From contig NZ_JAIMBW010000001.1 of assembly GCF_019195455.1 (NCBI RefSeq), positions 3,872,001 through 3,936,000 on the forward strand: a stretch of DNA of 64,000 nucleotides, read 5' to 3'. This document shows positions 50,093-57,899 of this stretch, in pieces. The stretch is from Gymnodinialimonas phycosphaerae (GTDB lineage Bacteria > Pseudomonadota > Alphaproteobacteria > Rhodobacterales > Rhodobacteraceae). A model generated the notes under the pieces. It saw only the letters and a list, made by a program, of their open reading frames with translations, ran no database searches and was not told the DNA's origin. Made by a program: the position numbers and the translations under genes. The first letter of the stretch is position 1; the number at the start of each line of letters is the position of its first letter.

Positions 50093-51166
50093 TCAGAAGC
50101 GCGCGGGAGAGAGGGCCGCGATGGTCGCCGCGTCCAGCACGCAGGACGCGCCCGAAACGAGGTCCGCCAGCAGTTGGCTGGCGGCGGGAGCGGTCTGGAA
50201 GCCGTAGCCGCCCTGGCCCGCGGACCAAAGGAAGGTGGGGTCTTGCGCGTCTGGCCCGATGACGAGGCAGCGATCCGGCGCGAAGGTGCGCAGGCCCGCC
50301 CAGGTCGCGGTGACGCGGGTCACTTCCTCGGTCACGAAGGGCTGGTAGCGGGCAATGCCCTTGGCCAGCACCATGTCATCGGCGAAGGCATCGTGGGGCG
50401 TGGTGGGGTCTTCCTCGGCGGGGGACACCAACCAGGCACCGGCGTCGGGCTTGGCGTACCAGCTTTCACCGGGGGCCATCAGCATCGGCCAGGTGCTGAC
50501 GTCATGCCCGCCCGGGGCGGGCATCCGCGCCATGGAGCGGCGCATTGGGGTGAGGCCCAGGGGCGCGATGTTGGCAAGGGTGGCGATCTGGTCGGCCCAA
50601 GCGCCGGCCGCGTTCACGATATGGCGGGCGTGGTGCGTTTGGGTCGGGGTTGTGACGTCCCAACCGAGGGCGGTGCGGGTGATCGCGGTGACCCTTTCGC
50701 CCGCGTGCACGGCCCCGTTCGCCCGGATCTGACGGGCGAAATGCTGCACCATGCGGTCGGTGTCGATATCGAACGCGTCCTCATGGTGGGCGGCGCGGTT
50801 GATGTGGGAGGTATCGAGGATCGGCACGATTGCTTTCGCGTCGGCGACCGGGATCTCGGTCAGGTCCATGGTGGCGATGTCATGGGCCATTGCGTCGTCA
50901 TCGCCGGGACCCGCAAGCAGCAGGAGGCCCCGGGGCGACAGCAGCCCGCCATCCAGGGTGTTGTGGTCTTGGGCGGAGGCCTTGTTGAGCGCAACCGTGA
51001 CAGGATGGCCGTAGTTCGCCTCGTATAGGGCGGCAGAGCGCCCTGAGGTGTGGTACGCGAGCGCGGGTTCGGCCTCCAGCAAACACACGGTGCCGAGGGC
51101 CGCGAGACGGGCGCCCGCAGAGGTGCCCGCAATGCCGCCGCCGATGATCAGGAAATCGTAGGTCAT
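50093..51166 (-). CDS. FAD-dependent amino-acid oxidase/dehydrogenase (DAO family)
   Basis: 357 residues. The dinucleotide-binding motif FLIIGGGIAGTSAGARLAALG is at the start, and AYHTSGRSAALYEANYG next to it resembles glycine/D-amino acid oxidases and D-arginine dehydrogenases. The C-terminal FLWSAGQGGYGFQTAPAASQLLADL contains the FAD contact typical of the family. It likely oxidises a D-amino acid or N-methylated amine. No strong ribosome-binding site precedes ATG 51166. Three near-identical 12-base repeats lie in its upstream region. Confidence 0.85.
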   Translation of the reverse strand: MTYDFLIIGGGIAGTSAGARLAALGTVCLLEAEPALAYHTSGRSAALYEANYGHPVTVALNKASAQDHNTLDGGLLSPRGLLLLAGPGDDDAMAHDIATMDLTEIPVADAKAIVPILDTSHINRAAHHEDAFDIDTDRMVQHFARQIRANGAVHAGERVTAITRTALGWDVTTPTQTHHARHIVNAAGAWADQIATLANIAPLGLTPMRRSMARMPAPGGHDVSTWPMLMAPGESWYAKPDAGAWLVSPAEEDPTTPHDAFADDMVLAKGIARYQPFVTEEVTRVTATWAGLRTFAPDRCLVIGPDAQDPTFLWSAGQGGYGFQTAPAASQLLADLVSGASCVLDAATIAALSPARF

Positions 51167-51216
51167 GGGGAAGGGGTCGCATGGGCGGGGGGCTTGGGCA
51201 AGGGGGGGCGTGGTCA

Positions 51217-51259
51217 GTGGGGGCATGGCCAGTGGGAGGCATGGAGTGTGGGGGCATGG
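51217..51259. repeat. Three tandem near-repeats of GTGGGGGCATGG
   Basis: GTGGGGGCATGG occurs at 51217-51228 and 51248-51259, and the variant GTGGGAGGCATGG at 51232-51244. The spacing of about 15 bases is close to one and a half helical turns. It is located upstream of the FAD oxidoreductase start (minus strand, 51166). It could be a binding array or simple slippage. The rest of the gap 51167-51447 holds repeat copy E and a terminator. Confidence 0.6.
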
Positions 51260-51315
51260 CAGGTGGTTCCGGGCAGCGCTTCGTTTCAGCGGATCCTGCG
51301 GGTGGTGAGGGCGGG

Positions 51316-51339
51316 TGAGTTGTATTTGGCAAGATGAAA
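51316..51339 (+). repeat. Dispersed repeat, copy E (diverged end)
   Basis: TGAGTTGTATTTGGCAAGAT followed by GAAA matches the other copies over 23 bases, then continues GAAGGAGCGG. The AAGGAGCGG end is also seen after copy C. Situated between the FAD oxidoreductase promoter region and the terminator of the purine operon. Confidence 0.8.
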
Positions 51340-51396
51340 GAAGGAGCGGTGCGCAGCGCGGCGGCCGGGTGCGGCGGTTCGTGCGCCGCGAATGGG

Positions 51397-51422
51397 AAAG
51401 GCCCGCCGGGTGGGGCGGGCCT
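51397..51422 (-). terminator. Terminator-like hairpin after the purine operon
   Basis: AAGGCCCGCC (51397-51406) and GGCGGGCCTT (51413-51422) are perfect 10-bp arms around a 6-base loop, 26 bases beyond the stop of the BMP receptor gene at 51448. Read on the minus strand it is followed by TTTCCC, a weak T-run. It probably ends the nine-gene xdh/BMP operon. Confidence 0.65.
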
Positions 51423-51447
51423 TGTGAGGATTCGCGGGGAAGCGAGA

Positions 51448-52527
51448 TCAGTTGGGGATTTCGCCGGTGATGCCTTCAACGTAGAAATCCATGCCAGCCA
51501 GCGTGCCATCGTCGGCCACTTCGCCGTCGGCCAGCCATGCGGTGCCATCCTGGCGGTTGATCGGGCCGGTGAACGGGTGGTATTCGCCCGCCGCAATCGC
51601 ATCGATCATCGCTTGGGCCGACGCCTGGACTTCGGCCGGGATCGCCTCGGTCATTTCGCCAATGGCGACCATGCCTTCTGCGATACCTTCCCAGGTATCG
51701 GATTGCGTCCAGGTGCCTTCCATCGCCTCGCCGACGCGGCGGATGTAGTAGGGCGCCCAATCATCGATGATCGAGGACACGCGCGGACGGGGCGCGAACT
51801 GGAACATGTCGGATGCTTGGCCGAACGACAGGATCCCGGCCTCTTGCGCGGCGGCTTGCGGCGCGGTCGAGTCGGTATGTTGCATCAGCACATCGGCGCC
51901 TGCGTCGATCAGCGCCTGGGCAGCATCGCCTTCGACAGCCGGGTCGAACCAGGTGTAGGCCCACACGACGCGGAATTCGATGTCGGGGTTCACTTCGCGC
52001 GCGTGAAGGTAGGCGGAGTTGATGCCGCGAATGACCTCGGGGATCGGGTAGGAGGCGATGTAGCCCACGATGTTGGTTTCGGTCAGATGGCCTGCGATGT
52101 GACCAATGACGGCGCGGCCTTCGTAGAAGCGGGCCGAGTAGGTGGAGACGTTGTCATGCTCGCGCAGGTAGCCGGTCGCGTGTTCAAAATAGACGTCCGG
52201 GAACTGGCCCGCGACGGCGTTCGTCGCCTCGCCGTAGCCGAAAGACGTCGTGAACACCATGTCGGCGCCGCCAAGGACCATCGTGGTGATCGCGCGCTCT
52301 GCGTCGGCACCTTCCGGCACAGATTCGAGGAACACGGTCTCGACCGCATCGCCATAGTGCTCTTCCACGGCCAGGCGCGCCTGATCATGTTCATAGGTCC
52401 AGCCGTAATCACCGGGCGTGCCGATGTAGATGAAGCCGACCTGAAACGGGTCGTCTTGCGCCATGGCGGCACCGGCAAGGCCTGTGGCCAGCGCCACGCC
52501 GGCCAGTAGTGAGGTTGTCAGTTTCAT
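51448..52527 (-). CDS. BMP family periplasmic binding protein of the xdh-linked importer
   Basis: 359 residues with a signal peptide (cleavage near AMA/QD). BMP-family landmarks are FIYIGTPGDYGWTYEHDQARLAVEEHYGDAVETVFLESVPEGADAERAI and GADMVFTTSFGYG, then VVWAYTWFDPAVEGDAAQALIDAGADVLMQHTDSTAPQ. It differs clearly from the 10485-11480 receptor. Last gene of the operon that begins with xdhA, so its ligand is likely a purine base or nucleoside destined for xanthine dehydrogenase. ATGA overlap with the channel gene. Confidence 0.9.
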   Translation of the reverse strand: MKLTTSLLAGVALATGLAGAAMAQDDPFQVGFIYIGTPGDYGWTYEHDQARLAVEEHYGDAVETVFLESVPEGADAERAITTMVLGGADMVFTTSFGYGEATNAVAGQFPDVYFEHATGYLREHDNVSTYSARFYEGRAVIGHIAGHLTETNIVGYIASYPIPEVIRGINSAYLHAREVNPDIEFRVVWAYTWFDPAVEGDAAQALIDAGADVLMQHTDSTAPQAAAQEAGILSFGQASDMFQFAPRPRVSSIIDDWAPYYIRRVGEAMEGTWTQSDTWEGIAEGMVAIGEMTEAIPAEVQASAQAMIDAIAAGEYHPFTGPINRQDGTAWLADGEVADDGTLAGMDFYVEGITGEIPN

Positions 52528-53273
52528 AGGTCATCCCCTGTTGTTGGAGTCTCGGTTGCGGTTTCTGGTGTGTCCGTGGGGCTGGCCTCGGTCAAGGCCG
52601 CCGTCACAAGGCCTGCGGGCACGGCGATGATGCCGATGCCGATCAGCATGACGAGGCCGGTGAAGATTCGCCCCCCTGCCGTAATCGGATAGACGTCGCC
52701 GTAGCCAACGGTGGTGAAGGTCGCAATCGCCCACCACAGGCTTTCCGGGATCGAGGAGAAGCCATCGGGTTGGGCCTCATGCTCGAAATGGTAGATGCCC
52801 ACGGCCGCCAGATAGAGCGCCACGCAGGCAATGAAGAAGAAGATCGCAAATTCCGTTTTCGCGCGGTCCAGCGCGCGGGTGATACGGTCCAGCGCACGAT
52901 TGGCCTTGAACAGCTTCAGCAGCCGCAGGATGCGCAGCAGGCGGATGGCGCGGATGGTGGCGAAATCCGGCAGCAGGAAGATCAATGCGGGCACGATGGC
53001 AAGGAAATCGATGATGCCCCAGAAGCTGAACGCATATTTCAGGGGCTTTTCCGAGCAGGTCAGGCGCAAGACATATTCGACGACAAACAGGCTCAGGATC
53101 ACGATCTCGGCGATGACGAGCGCCGTGTTCACTCTGGGCGGGAGGTCCGGTAACGTTTCGAGCGCGATCACAACGGCGGAGGCGCAGATCAGGGCGTAAA
53201 TCCCAAGCGCCACGCCACGGCCCCAGCGCGGGTGCGTGCCGTCCAGAATGCCGATGATGTCCGTGCGTTTCAT
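52524..53273 (-). CDS. Voltage-gated-type potassium channel (Kv/KvAP-like)
   Basis: 249 residues from ATG 53273 (255 from the alternative ATG 53291). It has six transmembrane helices: an S4-like segment with repeated arginines (ATIRAIRLLRILRLLKLFKANRALDRI) and a pore loop with the selectivity filter TTVGYGD. The tail is Thr/Pro-rich. It probably conducts K+ in response to voltage. Placement inside a purine import operon, between a permease and the receptor and joined by ATGA to the latter, is unusual and may balance charge during uptake. Confidence 0.88.
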   Translation of the reverse strand: MKRTDIIGILDGTHPRWGRGVALGIYALICASAVVIALETLPDLPPRVNTALVIAEIVILSLFVVEYVLRLTCSEKPLKYAFSFWGIIDFLAIVPALIFLLPDFATIRAIRLLRILRLLKLFKANRALDRITRALDRAKTEFAIFFFIACVALYLAAVGIYHFEHEAQPDGFSSIPESLWWAIATFTTVGYGDVYPITAGGRIFTGLVMLIGIGIIAVPAGLVTAALTEASPTDTPETATETPTTGDDL

Positions 53274-53277
53274 CGTC

Positions 53278-54201
53278 TTAACCGCTCGCATGGAAGGTCT
53301 TGCCGAGGGAGGCAGGGGCGTTGATGGCGGCTTTCGCCCGGTCCGAGGACATCACGACCAGAACGATGATCGTCACAAGGTAGGGCGAGGCGTCCAGAAG
53401 GGCGACGGGCACGGGCACCTCTGCCGCCTGCAGGCGCAGTTGCAGCGCCGCGATGCCGCCGAAAAGCCAGGCGCCGAACAGCACGCGCCCCGACTTCCAC
53501 GCCGCGAACACCACCAGCGCCAGGGCGATCCAGCCTGCGCCGGCCGTCATGCCCTGTACCCAATTCTCGACGTAGACAATCGACAGGAAGGCCCCACCGA
53601 GACCCGCCATCGCCCCGCCGAAGACAATCGCGGCGCAGCGGATGCGGATCACCTTGTAACCCAGCGCATGGGCCGCGTCGTGGCTTTCCCCCACGGCGCG
53701 GATGATCAGGCCCGTGCGGGTATGCTTCAGCACGTATGCAATCGCGAAAACGGCGGCCACGGCCAGGTAGGTGACAAGATCATGGCCCAAAAGGATGGGG
53801 CCGATGACGGGCATCTCGCGCAGGGCTTCGGGCAGGGGTTTGGCCACATCGGGGATCGGCTGGCCTTCGTACCCCACGCCCAGAAGGGCAGCGAGGCCGA
53901 GGCCGAAGAGGGTGAGCGCAAGGCCTGTGGCGACCTGGTTGGACATCAGGAATTGCGTGAGGAAGGCGAAGATCAGCGACAGCGCCGCGCCGCCCGCCAT
54001 GCCCGCAATGAACGCCAGCGTGGGCGAGCCGGTGTTGTGCGCCACGATGAAGCCACAGACCGCGCCCATGATCATCATCCCCTCGACGCCCAGGTTCAGG
54101 ACGCCGGATTTCTCGACCACCAATTCCCCAAGCGCGGCCAGCAGGACGGGGGTGGAAATGGTGATAAGGGCCACGATGAGGGTGACGGGATCAATTATCA
54201 T
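53278..54201 (-). CDS. BMP-type ABC importer, second permease (xdh-linked)
   Basis: 307 residues with about eight to ten helices. VVEKSGVLNLGVEGMMIMGAVCGF near residue 38 is the family signature, and RTGLIIRAVGESHDAAHALGYKV is the conserved cytosolic loop. The ATG at 54201 overlaps the stop of the small membrane protein (ATGA) and matches the first helix. Together with the 54533-55618 permease it forms the pore of the importer. Confidence 0.9.
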   Translation of the reverse strand: MIIDPVTLIVALITISTPVLLAALGELVVEKSGVLNLGVEGMMIMGAVCGFIVAHNTGSPTLAFIAGMAGGAALSLIFAFLTQFLMSNQVATGLALTLFGLGLAALLGVGYEGQPIPDVAKPLPEALREMPVIGPILLGHDLVTYLAVAAVFAIAYVLKHTRTGLIIRAVGESHDAAHALGYKVIRIRCAAIVFGGAMAGLGGAFLSIVYVENWVQGMTAGAGWIALALVVFAAWKSGRVLFGAWLFGGIAALQLRLQAAEVPVPVALLDASPYLVTIIVLVVMSSDRAKAAINAPASLGKTFHASG

Positions 54202-54536
54202 CGGCCAGCTCCGAACACGATGCCTGCCCACAGGAACACGAAGGCTGCCAACGCCCCCACACTTGCGCCGAGGGAAAGGGCGTGGTGCCGCGCCCAGGAA
54301 GATCGAGGCGGTGGCGGATCATTGCGGCGGCGCCATTTTGCGAAGCGGTCGGCACCGAGGATCACGGCAAGCTGGACTAGCAGAAAAGGCAGACCGAGAA
54401 GCAAGATCATCCACCCGAAATCGAACAGGACGAACCATAACACGAGGACGCCCATGAAGCCGTAGAACAGCGCAAGGGCCATGCTCAGGGCGGTCCAGAC
54501 CATGTCTTTACACTCGAATGGTCGATAGGTGCTCAT
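54198..54536 (-). CDS. Small three-helix membrane protein inside the purine import operon
   Basis: 112 residues. Three hydrophobic segments (about 14-40, 43-63 and 88-110) are separated by a basic, Pro-rich loop (KWRRRNDPPPPRSSW). It is joined to both flanking permease genes by ATGA overlaps, so it is unlikely to be an artefact. I do not recognise the family. It could be an accessory subunit of the importer or of the nearby channel. No BMP importer I know of requires such a part. Confidence 0.75.
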   Translation of the reverse strand: MSTYRPFECKDMVWTALSMALALFYGFMGVLVLWFVLFDFGWMILLLGLPFLLVQLAVILGADRFAKWRRRNDPPPPRSSWARHHALSLGASVGALAAFVFLWAGIVFGAGR

Positions 54537-55618
54537 GCCACGCGCTCCCGTCCGATGCGCAGGCGGTAGTTCGACAGCACGTCAAGCGCCAGAAGGAAGA
54601 ACAGGAGCATGCCCTGGAACGCCTGGATGGCGGGGGCGGGGACTTGCAGGAGCAGTTGCGCCAGCTCTCCGCCAATATACGTGAGCGCCATCAACAGGCC
54701 CGCAAACAAGATGCCGATGGGGTGGAGGCGGCCAAGGAAGGCCACGATGATCGCGGTAAAGCCGTAGCCGACGTTGAAATCGATGGTGATCTGAGCGGCA
54801 GGGCCTGTGGCCTCGAACACGCCAGCAACGCCCGCCAGCGCGCCCGAGACGCCAAGGCAGAGCAGCACCATGCGCGCCGGGCTGACTCCCGAGAAGCGCG
54901 CGGCACGGGGCGCTTGGCCTGCCAGCTTGATCTGGTAGCCGAGCAGGTGTTTTTGGAACAGGACGTAGGCCGCGATGACGGCGATCAGGGCGGCAACAAC
55001 ACCAAGGTGGATGCCGGTGCCGTCCCAGATCTCGGGGTTGTTGGTGCCCGCGTGGCGCGCCAGGTTGCGCGAGCCGGGGAAGCCCTGACCATCAGGATTA
55101 CGCAGCCAATTGGTCGCCGCAGAGGCCAGAATGGCCTCGGCCACGTAGACCAACAGCAGCGACACGAGGATTTCGTTGGTGTTGGCTTTGATCTTCAGGA
55201 TTGCGGGGATCATCGCCCATAGCATGCCGCCCGCAAGCGCCGCTACGATCATGCCGGGGAAGATCAGCGGATGCTCGGACGGCCAGAAGGCAAGGCCGAA
55301 CGCGGCACCGCAAAGCGCGCCGATGATGTACTGTCCTTCGGCCCCGATGTTCCAGATGCCCGCGCGAAATCCCAGCGACAGGCCAATGGCGATCAGGATC
55401 AGCGGTCCGGCTTTTACCAGCAGTTGTGGGCGAGAGAAGGCAGCGAAGCGTTCGTGGAACAGGGGATCCCAGAAGATCACGCGTATGACCTCCAACGGGT
55501 CCTGGCCGAGGGCCGCGAACATGAGGCCCCCTGCGATCATCGTGAGGATCACGGCGATAAGCGGGGTGGACAGGGACCAGAACCGCGACGGAGTGGGGCG
55601 TTTTTCGAGGCGGATCAT
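54533..55618 (-). CDS. BMP-type ABC importer, first permease (xdh-linked)
   Basis: 361 residues of the NupP-like permease type. The long first helix (about 18-42) and the mid-protein signature NIGAEGQYIIGALCGAAFGLAF are typical. It shares ATGA overlaps with the ATPase gene upstream and with the small membrane protein downstream. It is longer than its partner permease, as in the first BMP system at 7677-8825, although the two clusters are not close copies. Confidence 0.9.
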   Translation of the reverse strand: MIRLEKRPTPSRFWSLSTPLIAVILTMIAGGLMFAALGQDPLEVIRVIFWDPLFHERFAAFSRPQLLVKAGPLILIAIGLSLGFRAGIWNIGAEGQYIIGALCGAAFGLAFWPSEHPLIFPGMIVAALAGGMLWAMIPAILKIKANTNEILVSLLLVYVAEAILASAATNWLRNPDGQGFPGSRNLARHAGTNNPEIWDGTGIHLGVVAALIAVIAAYVLFQKHLLGYQIKLAGQAPRAARFSGVSPARMVLLCLGVSGALAGVAGVFEATGPAAQITIDFNVGYGFTAIIVAFLGRLHPIGILFAGLLMALTYIGGELAQLLLQVPAPAIQAFQGMLLFFLLALDVLSNYRLRIGRERVA

Positions 55619-57144
55619 ATGTGGGCCTCGGGGCTTGCATCTTTCATCCCGTGGGCCCCGCCAAGCATCAGGCCGATGTCTTCCATGGAGAGGCCGCGCG
55701 CGGGGCAGGGATCGCTGAGGCGGCCTTCGTTCAGGGCGCAGAAACGGTCAGAGATTTCCAGCAGTTCGTCGAGGTCCTGGGAAATCACGATGACACCGGC
55801 ACCGCCCTCGGCCAGGTTGAGCAGCGCCTGGCGGATGTCGGCGGCGGCGGAGGCATCGACGCCCCATGTGGGCTGGTTCACGACAAGGATCTTCGGGTCC
55901 TGAAGGATCTCGCGCCCGATGACGAATTTCTGCAGGTTCCCACCCGAGAGTGCCCGGGCAGCGACGTGATTTCCGGGGGTGCGGACGTCGAATTGCGCAA
56001 TGATGTCATCGGCGAAGGCGCGCGCCCTGGGCCAGTTGATGAAGCCTTTCGCGGCAAGTCCCTTGCGGGCCTGCCCGGTGAGCACGGCGTTTTCCGTCAG
56101 CGACATGTCGGGGGCGGCGGCGTGGCCCAACCGCTCTTCCGGGGCCGAAAGCAGGCCACTGGCGCGACGCGCGTTTGGCCCCTCTGCGCTGATGTCGCGG
56201 CCCAGGTACGTCAACGTGCCGGGCGGGGTTGTCCGTTCGCCGGACAAAACGGCCAGCAACTCATCCTGACCATTTCCCGCCACGCCGCCGATGCCCAGGA
56301 CTTCACCGGCGCGCACCGCCAGCGACACTTCCTTGAGTGAGGTACCGAAAGGGTTCGTAGCGGTCTGGCTGAGAGCGTTCAGCGACAGCAGCGCCTCGCC
56401 GGGTTCGGTCGCCGCGCGGGCGGGCACGGCCAGGGATTTGCCCACCATCATCTCGGCCATTTGCGCGGCAGAGGTCTGTTTCGGATCACATTCGCCTACT
56501 TTCTTGCCTAGGCGCAGGATCGTGGCGGCATCGCAGAGCGCGCGGATTTCTTCCAGCTTGTGCGAGATATAGAGGATCGCCGTGCCTTCGGCGCTGAGTT
56601 TGCGCAGCGTGTGAAACAGGATTTCGACCTCCTGCGGGGTGAGGACGCTGGTCGGCTCGTCCATGATCAGAAGCTTGGGGTCCTGTAGGAGGCAGCGGAT
56701 GATCTCCACCCTCTGCCGTTCCCCGGCAGAAAGGTTGCCCACAAGGCTTATCGGATCCAGCGGCAAGCCGTAGGCGGTGCTGACCTCGGTGATGCGCGCG
56801 CTGAGATCGCGGGGTTTGGGCGGGTTCTCCATCCCGAGTGCAATGTTTTCGGCAACGGTGAGGGCTTCGAACAGTGAGAAATGCTGAAACACCATGGCGA
56901 CGCCCGAGGTGCGCGCGGCGCGCGGCTCGGCCGGGGTGTAGGGCGCGCCGTTCAGCGCCATGGTGCCGCTGTCGGGGGTGACGAGGCCGTAGATCATCTT
57001 GACAAGCGTGGACTTGCCCGCGCCGTTTTCGCCCAGAAGCGCGTGGACTTCACCGGGCTGAATCGCGAAGGACACGTCGTCATTCGCGATGACGCCGGGA
57101 TAGGCCTTGGTCAGCCCCCGGATGTCGAGCAGCGCTGTTGTCAT
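55615..57144 (-). CDS. BMP-type ABC importer, fused double ATPase (xdh-linked)
   Basis: 509 residues from ATG 57144, which overlaps the xdhC stop (ATGA). The first ABC domain has Walker A GENGAGKST and LSAGERQRVEIIRCLLQDPKLLIMDEPTSVLT. The second has GVAGNGQDELLAVLSG, LSGGNLQKFVIGREI and ILVVNQPTWGVD. The layout is that of nucleoside/purine importers (NupO type). Joined directly to xdhC, it couples synthesis of the importer to that of xanthine dehydrogenase. Confidence 0.92.
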   Translation of the reverse strand: MTTALLDIRGLTKAYPGVIANDDVSFAIQPGEVHALLGENGAGKSTLVKMIYGLVTPDSGTMALNGAPYTPAEPRAARTSGVAMVFQHFSLFEALTVAENIALGMENPPKPRDLSARITEVSTAYGLPLDPISLVGNLSAGERQRVEIIRCLLQDPKLLIMDEPTSVLTPQEVEILFHTLRKLSAEGTAILYISHKLEEIRALCDAATILRLGKKVGECDPKQTSAAQMAEMMVGKSLAVPARAATEPGEALLSLNALSQTATNPFGTSLKEVSLAVRAGEVLGIGGVAGNGQDELLAVLSGERTTPPGTLTYLGRDISAEGPNARRASGLLSAPEERLGHAAAPDMSLTENAVLTGQARKGLAAKGFINWPRARAFADDIIAQFDVRTPGNHVAARALSGGNLQKFVIGREILQDPKILVVNQPTWGVDASAAADIRQALLNLAEGGAGVIVISQDLDELLEISDRFCALNEGRLSDPCPARGLSMEDIGLMLGGAHGMKDASPEAHI

Positions 57145-57899
57145 GTCCCCCCGGGCGCAGTTTGTGCTGATTCTAGCAGCATCTGCCCACCAAGTAGCCG
57201 TGCGGCCACGCCAATCGCAATGGCTTGGGGATGTTTGCCAAGACTTGGGTCGCCAATTGGACACATGATGCGTGAAATTTGGGCGTCTGAGTGGCCAAGC
57301 TGCCGGAGTCGCTTGCGAAAGCGCGCCCATTTGGTGGCGGAGCCAATGACGCCTGCCGTGGCGAAGTCGTGCGCAAGCGCGGCGTGGCAGAGCGCGAGGT
57401 CGATGTCGTGGGAGTAGGTGGCAATCAAATGGTGCGCGTTGGACGGCGCGTGGGGCATCAGGCGCGGCGGATCGGCGGCGACGGCCTTGTGTATGGTGCT
57501 GGGGATATCCTGTGGAAAACGATCCGGCGCCGTGTCGACCCACGTCAGGGCGAAGCCGGGAAGAGGGAAGAGGCTGTGGACAAGAGCGCGCCCCACATGG
57601 CCCGCCCCCCAGATCCAGAGGGCGGTCTTTTCTGTTTCAGCACAACGCGCTGCAGGCTGGAATTCAAGTGTTACGGCGCCGCCGCAGCACTGGCCGAGAG
57701 CCGGGCCGAGGGGGAAAACGTGGCGCGCATGGGTCGGGCCGCCGTCCAGCATGGCGCGGGCGAGGCGCATCGCCTCCCATTCCAGCGCGCCGCCCCCGAT
57801 GGTGCCTTCGATCCGGTCGCCATGGACCAGCATCGAGGTGCCCTCGTTGCGCGGGGCAGAGCCTTTGACCTCTGCGATCGTGACACGAATGGGCGTCAT
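57141..57899 (-). CDS. xdhC: Xanthine dehydrogenase accessory protein XdhC
   Basis: 252 residues. The start ITIAEV-type block is [25 protein letters not shown], followed by GTIGGGALEWEAM, the XdhC_CoxI signature, and GAGHVGRALVHSLFPLPGF as an NAD(P)-type loop in the C-terminal half. XdhC binds molybdenum cofactor, helps its sulfuration and inserts it into XdhB. ATG at 57899 overlaps the xdhB stop (ATGA). The long upstream extension of the frame lies within xdhB and is not used. Confidence 0.92.
   Translation of the reverse strand: MTPIRVTIAEVKGSAPRNEGTSMLVHGDRIEGTIGGGALEWEAMRLARAMLDGGPTHARHVFPLGPALGQCCGGAVTLEFQPAARCAETEKTALWIWGAGHVGRALVHSLFPLPGFALTWVDTAPDRFPQDIPSTIHKAVAADPPRLMPHAPSNAHHLIATYSHDIDLALCHAALAHDFATAGVIGSATKWARFRKRLRQLGHSDAQISRIMCPIGDPSLGKHPQAIAIGVAARLLGGQMLLESAQTAPGGT

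Noticed and set aside
57145..57543. N-terminal extension of the second double ATPase
   Set aside because: The extension lies within xdhC in another frame. The ABC domain starts right after ATG 57144.
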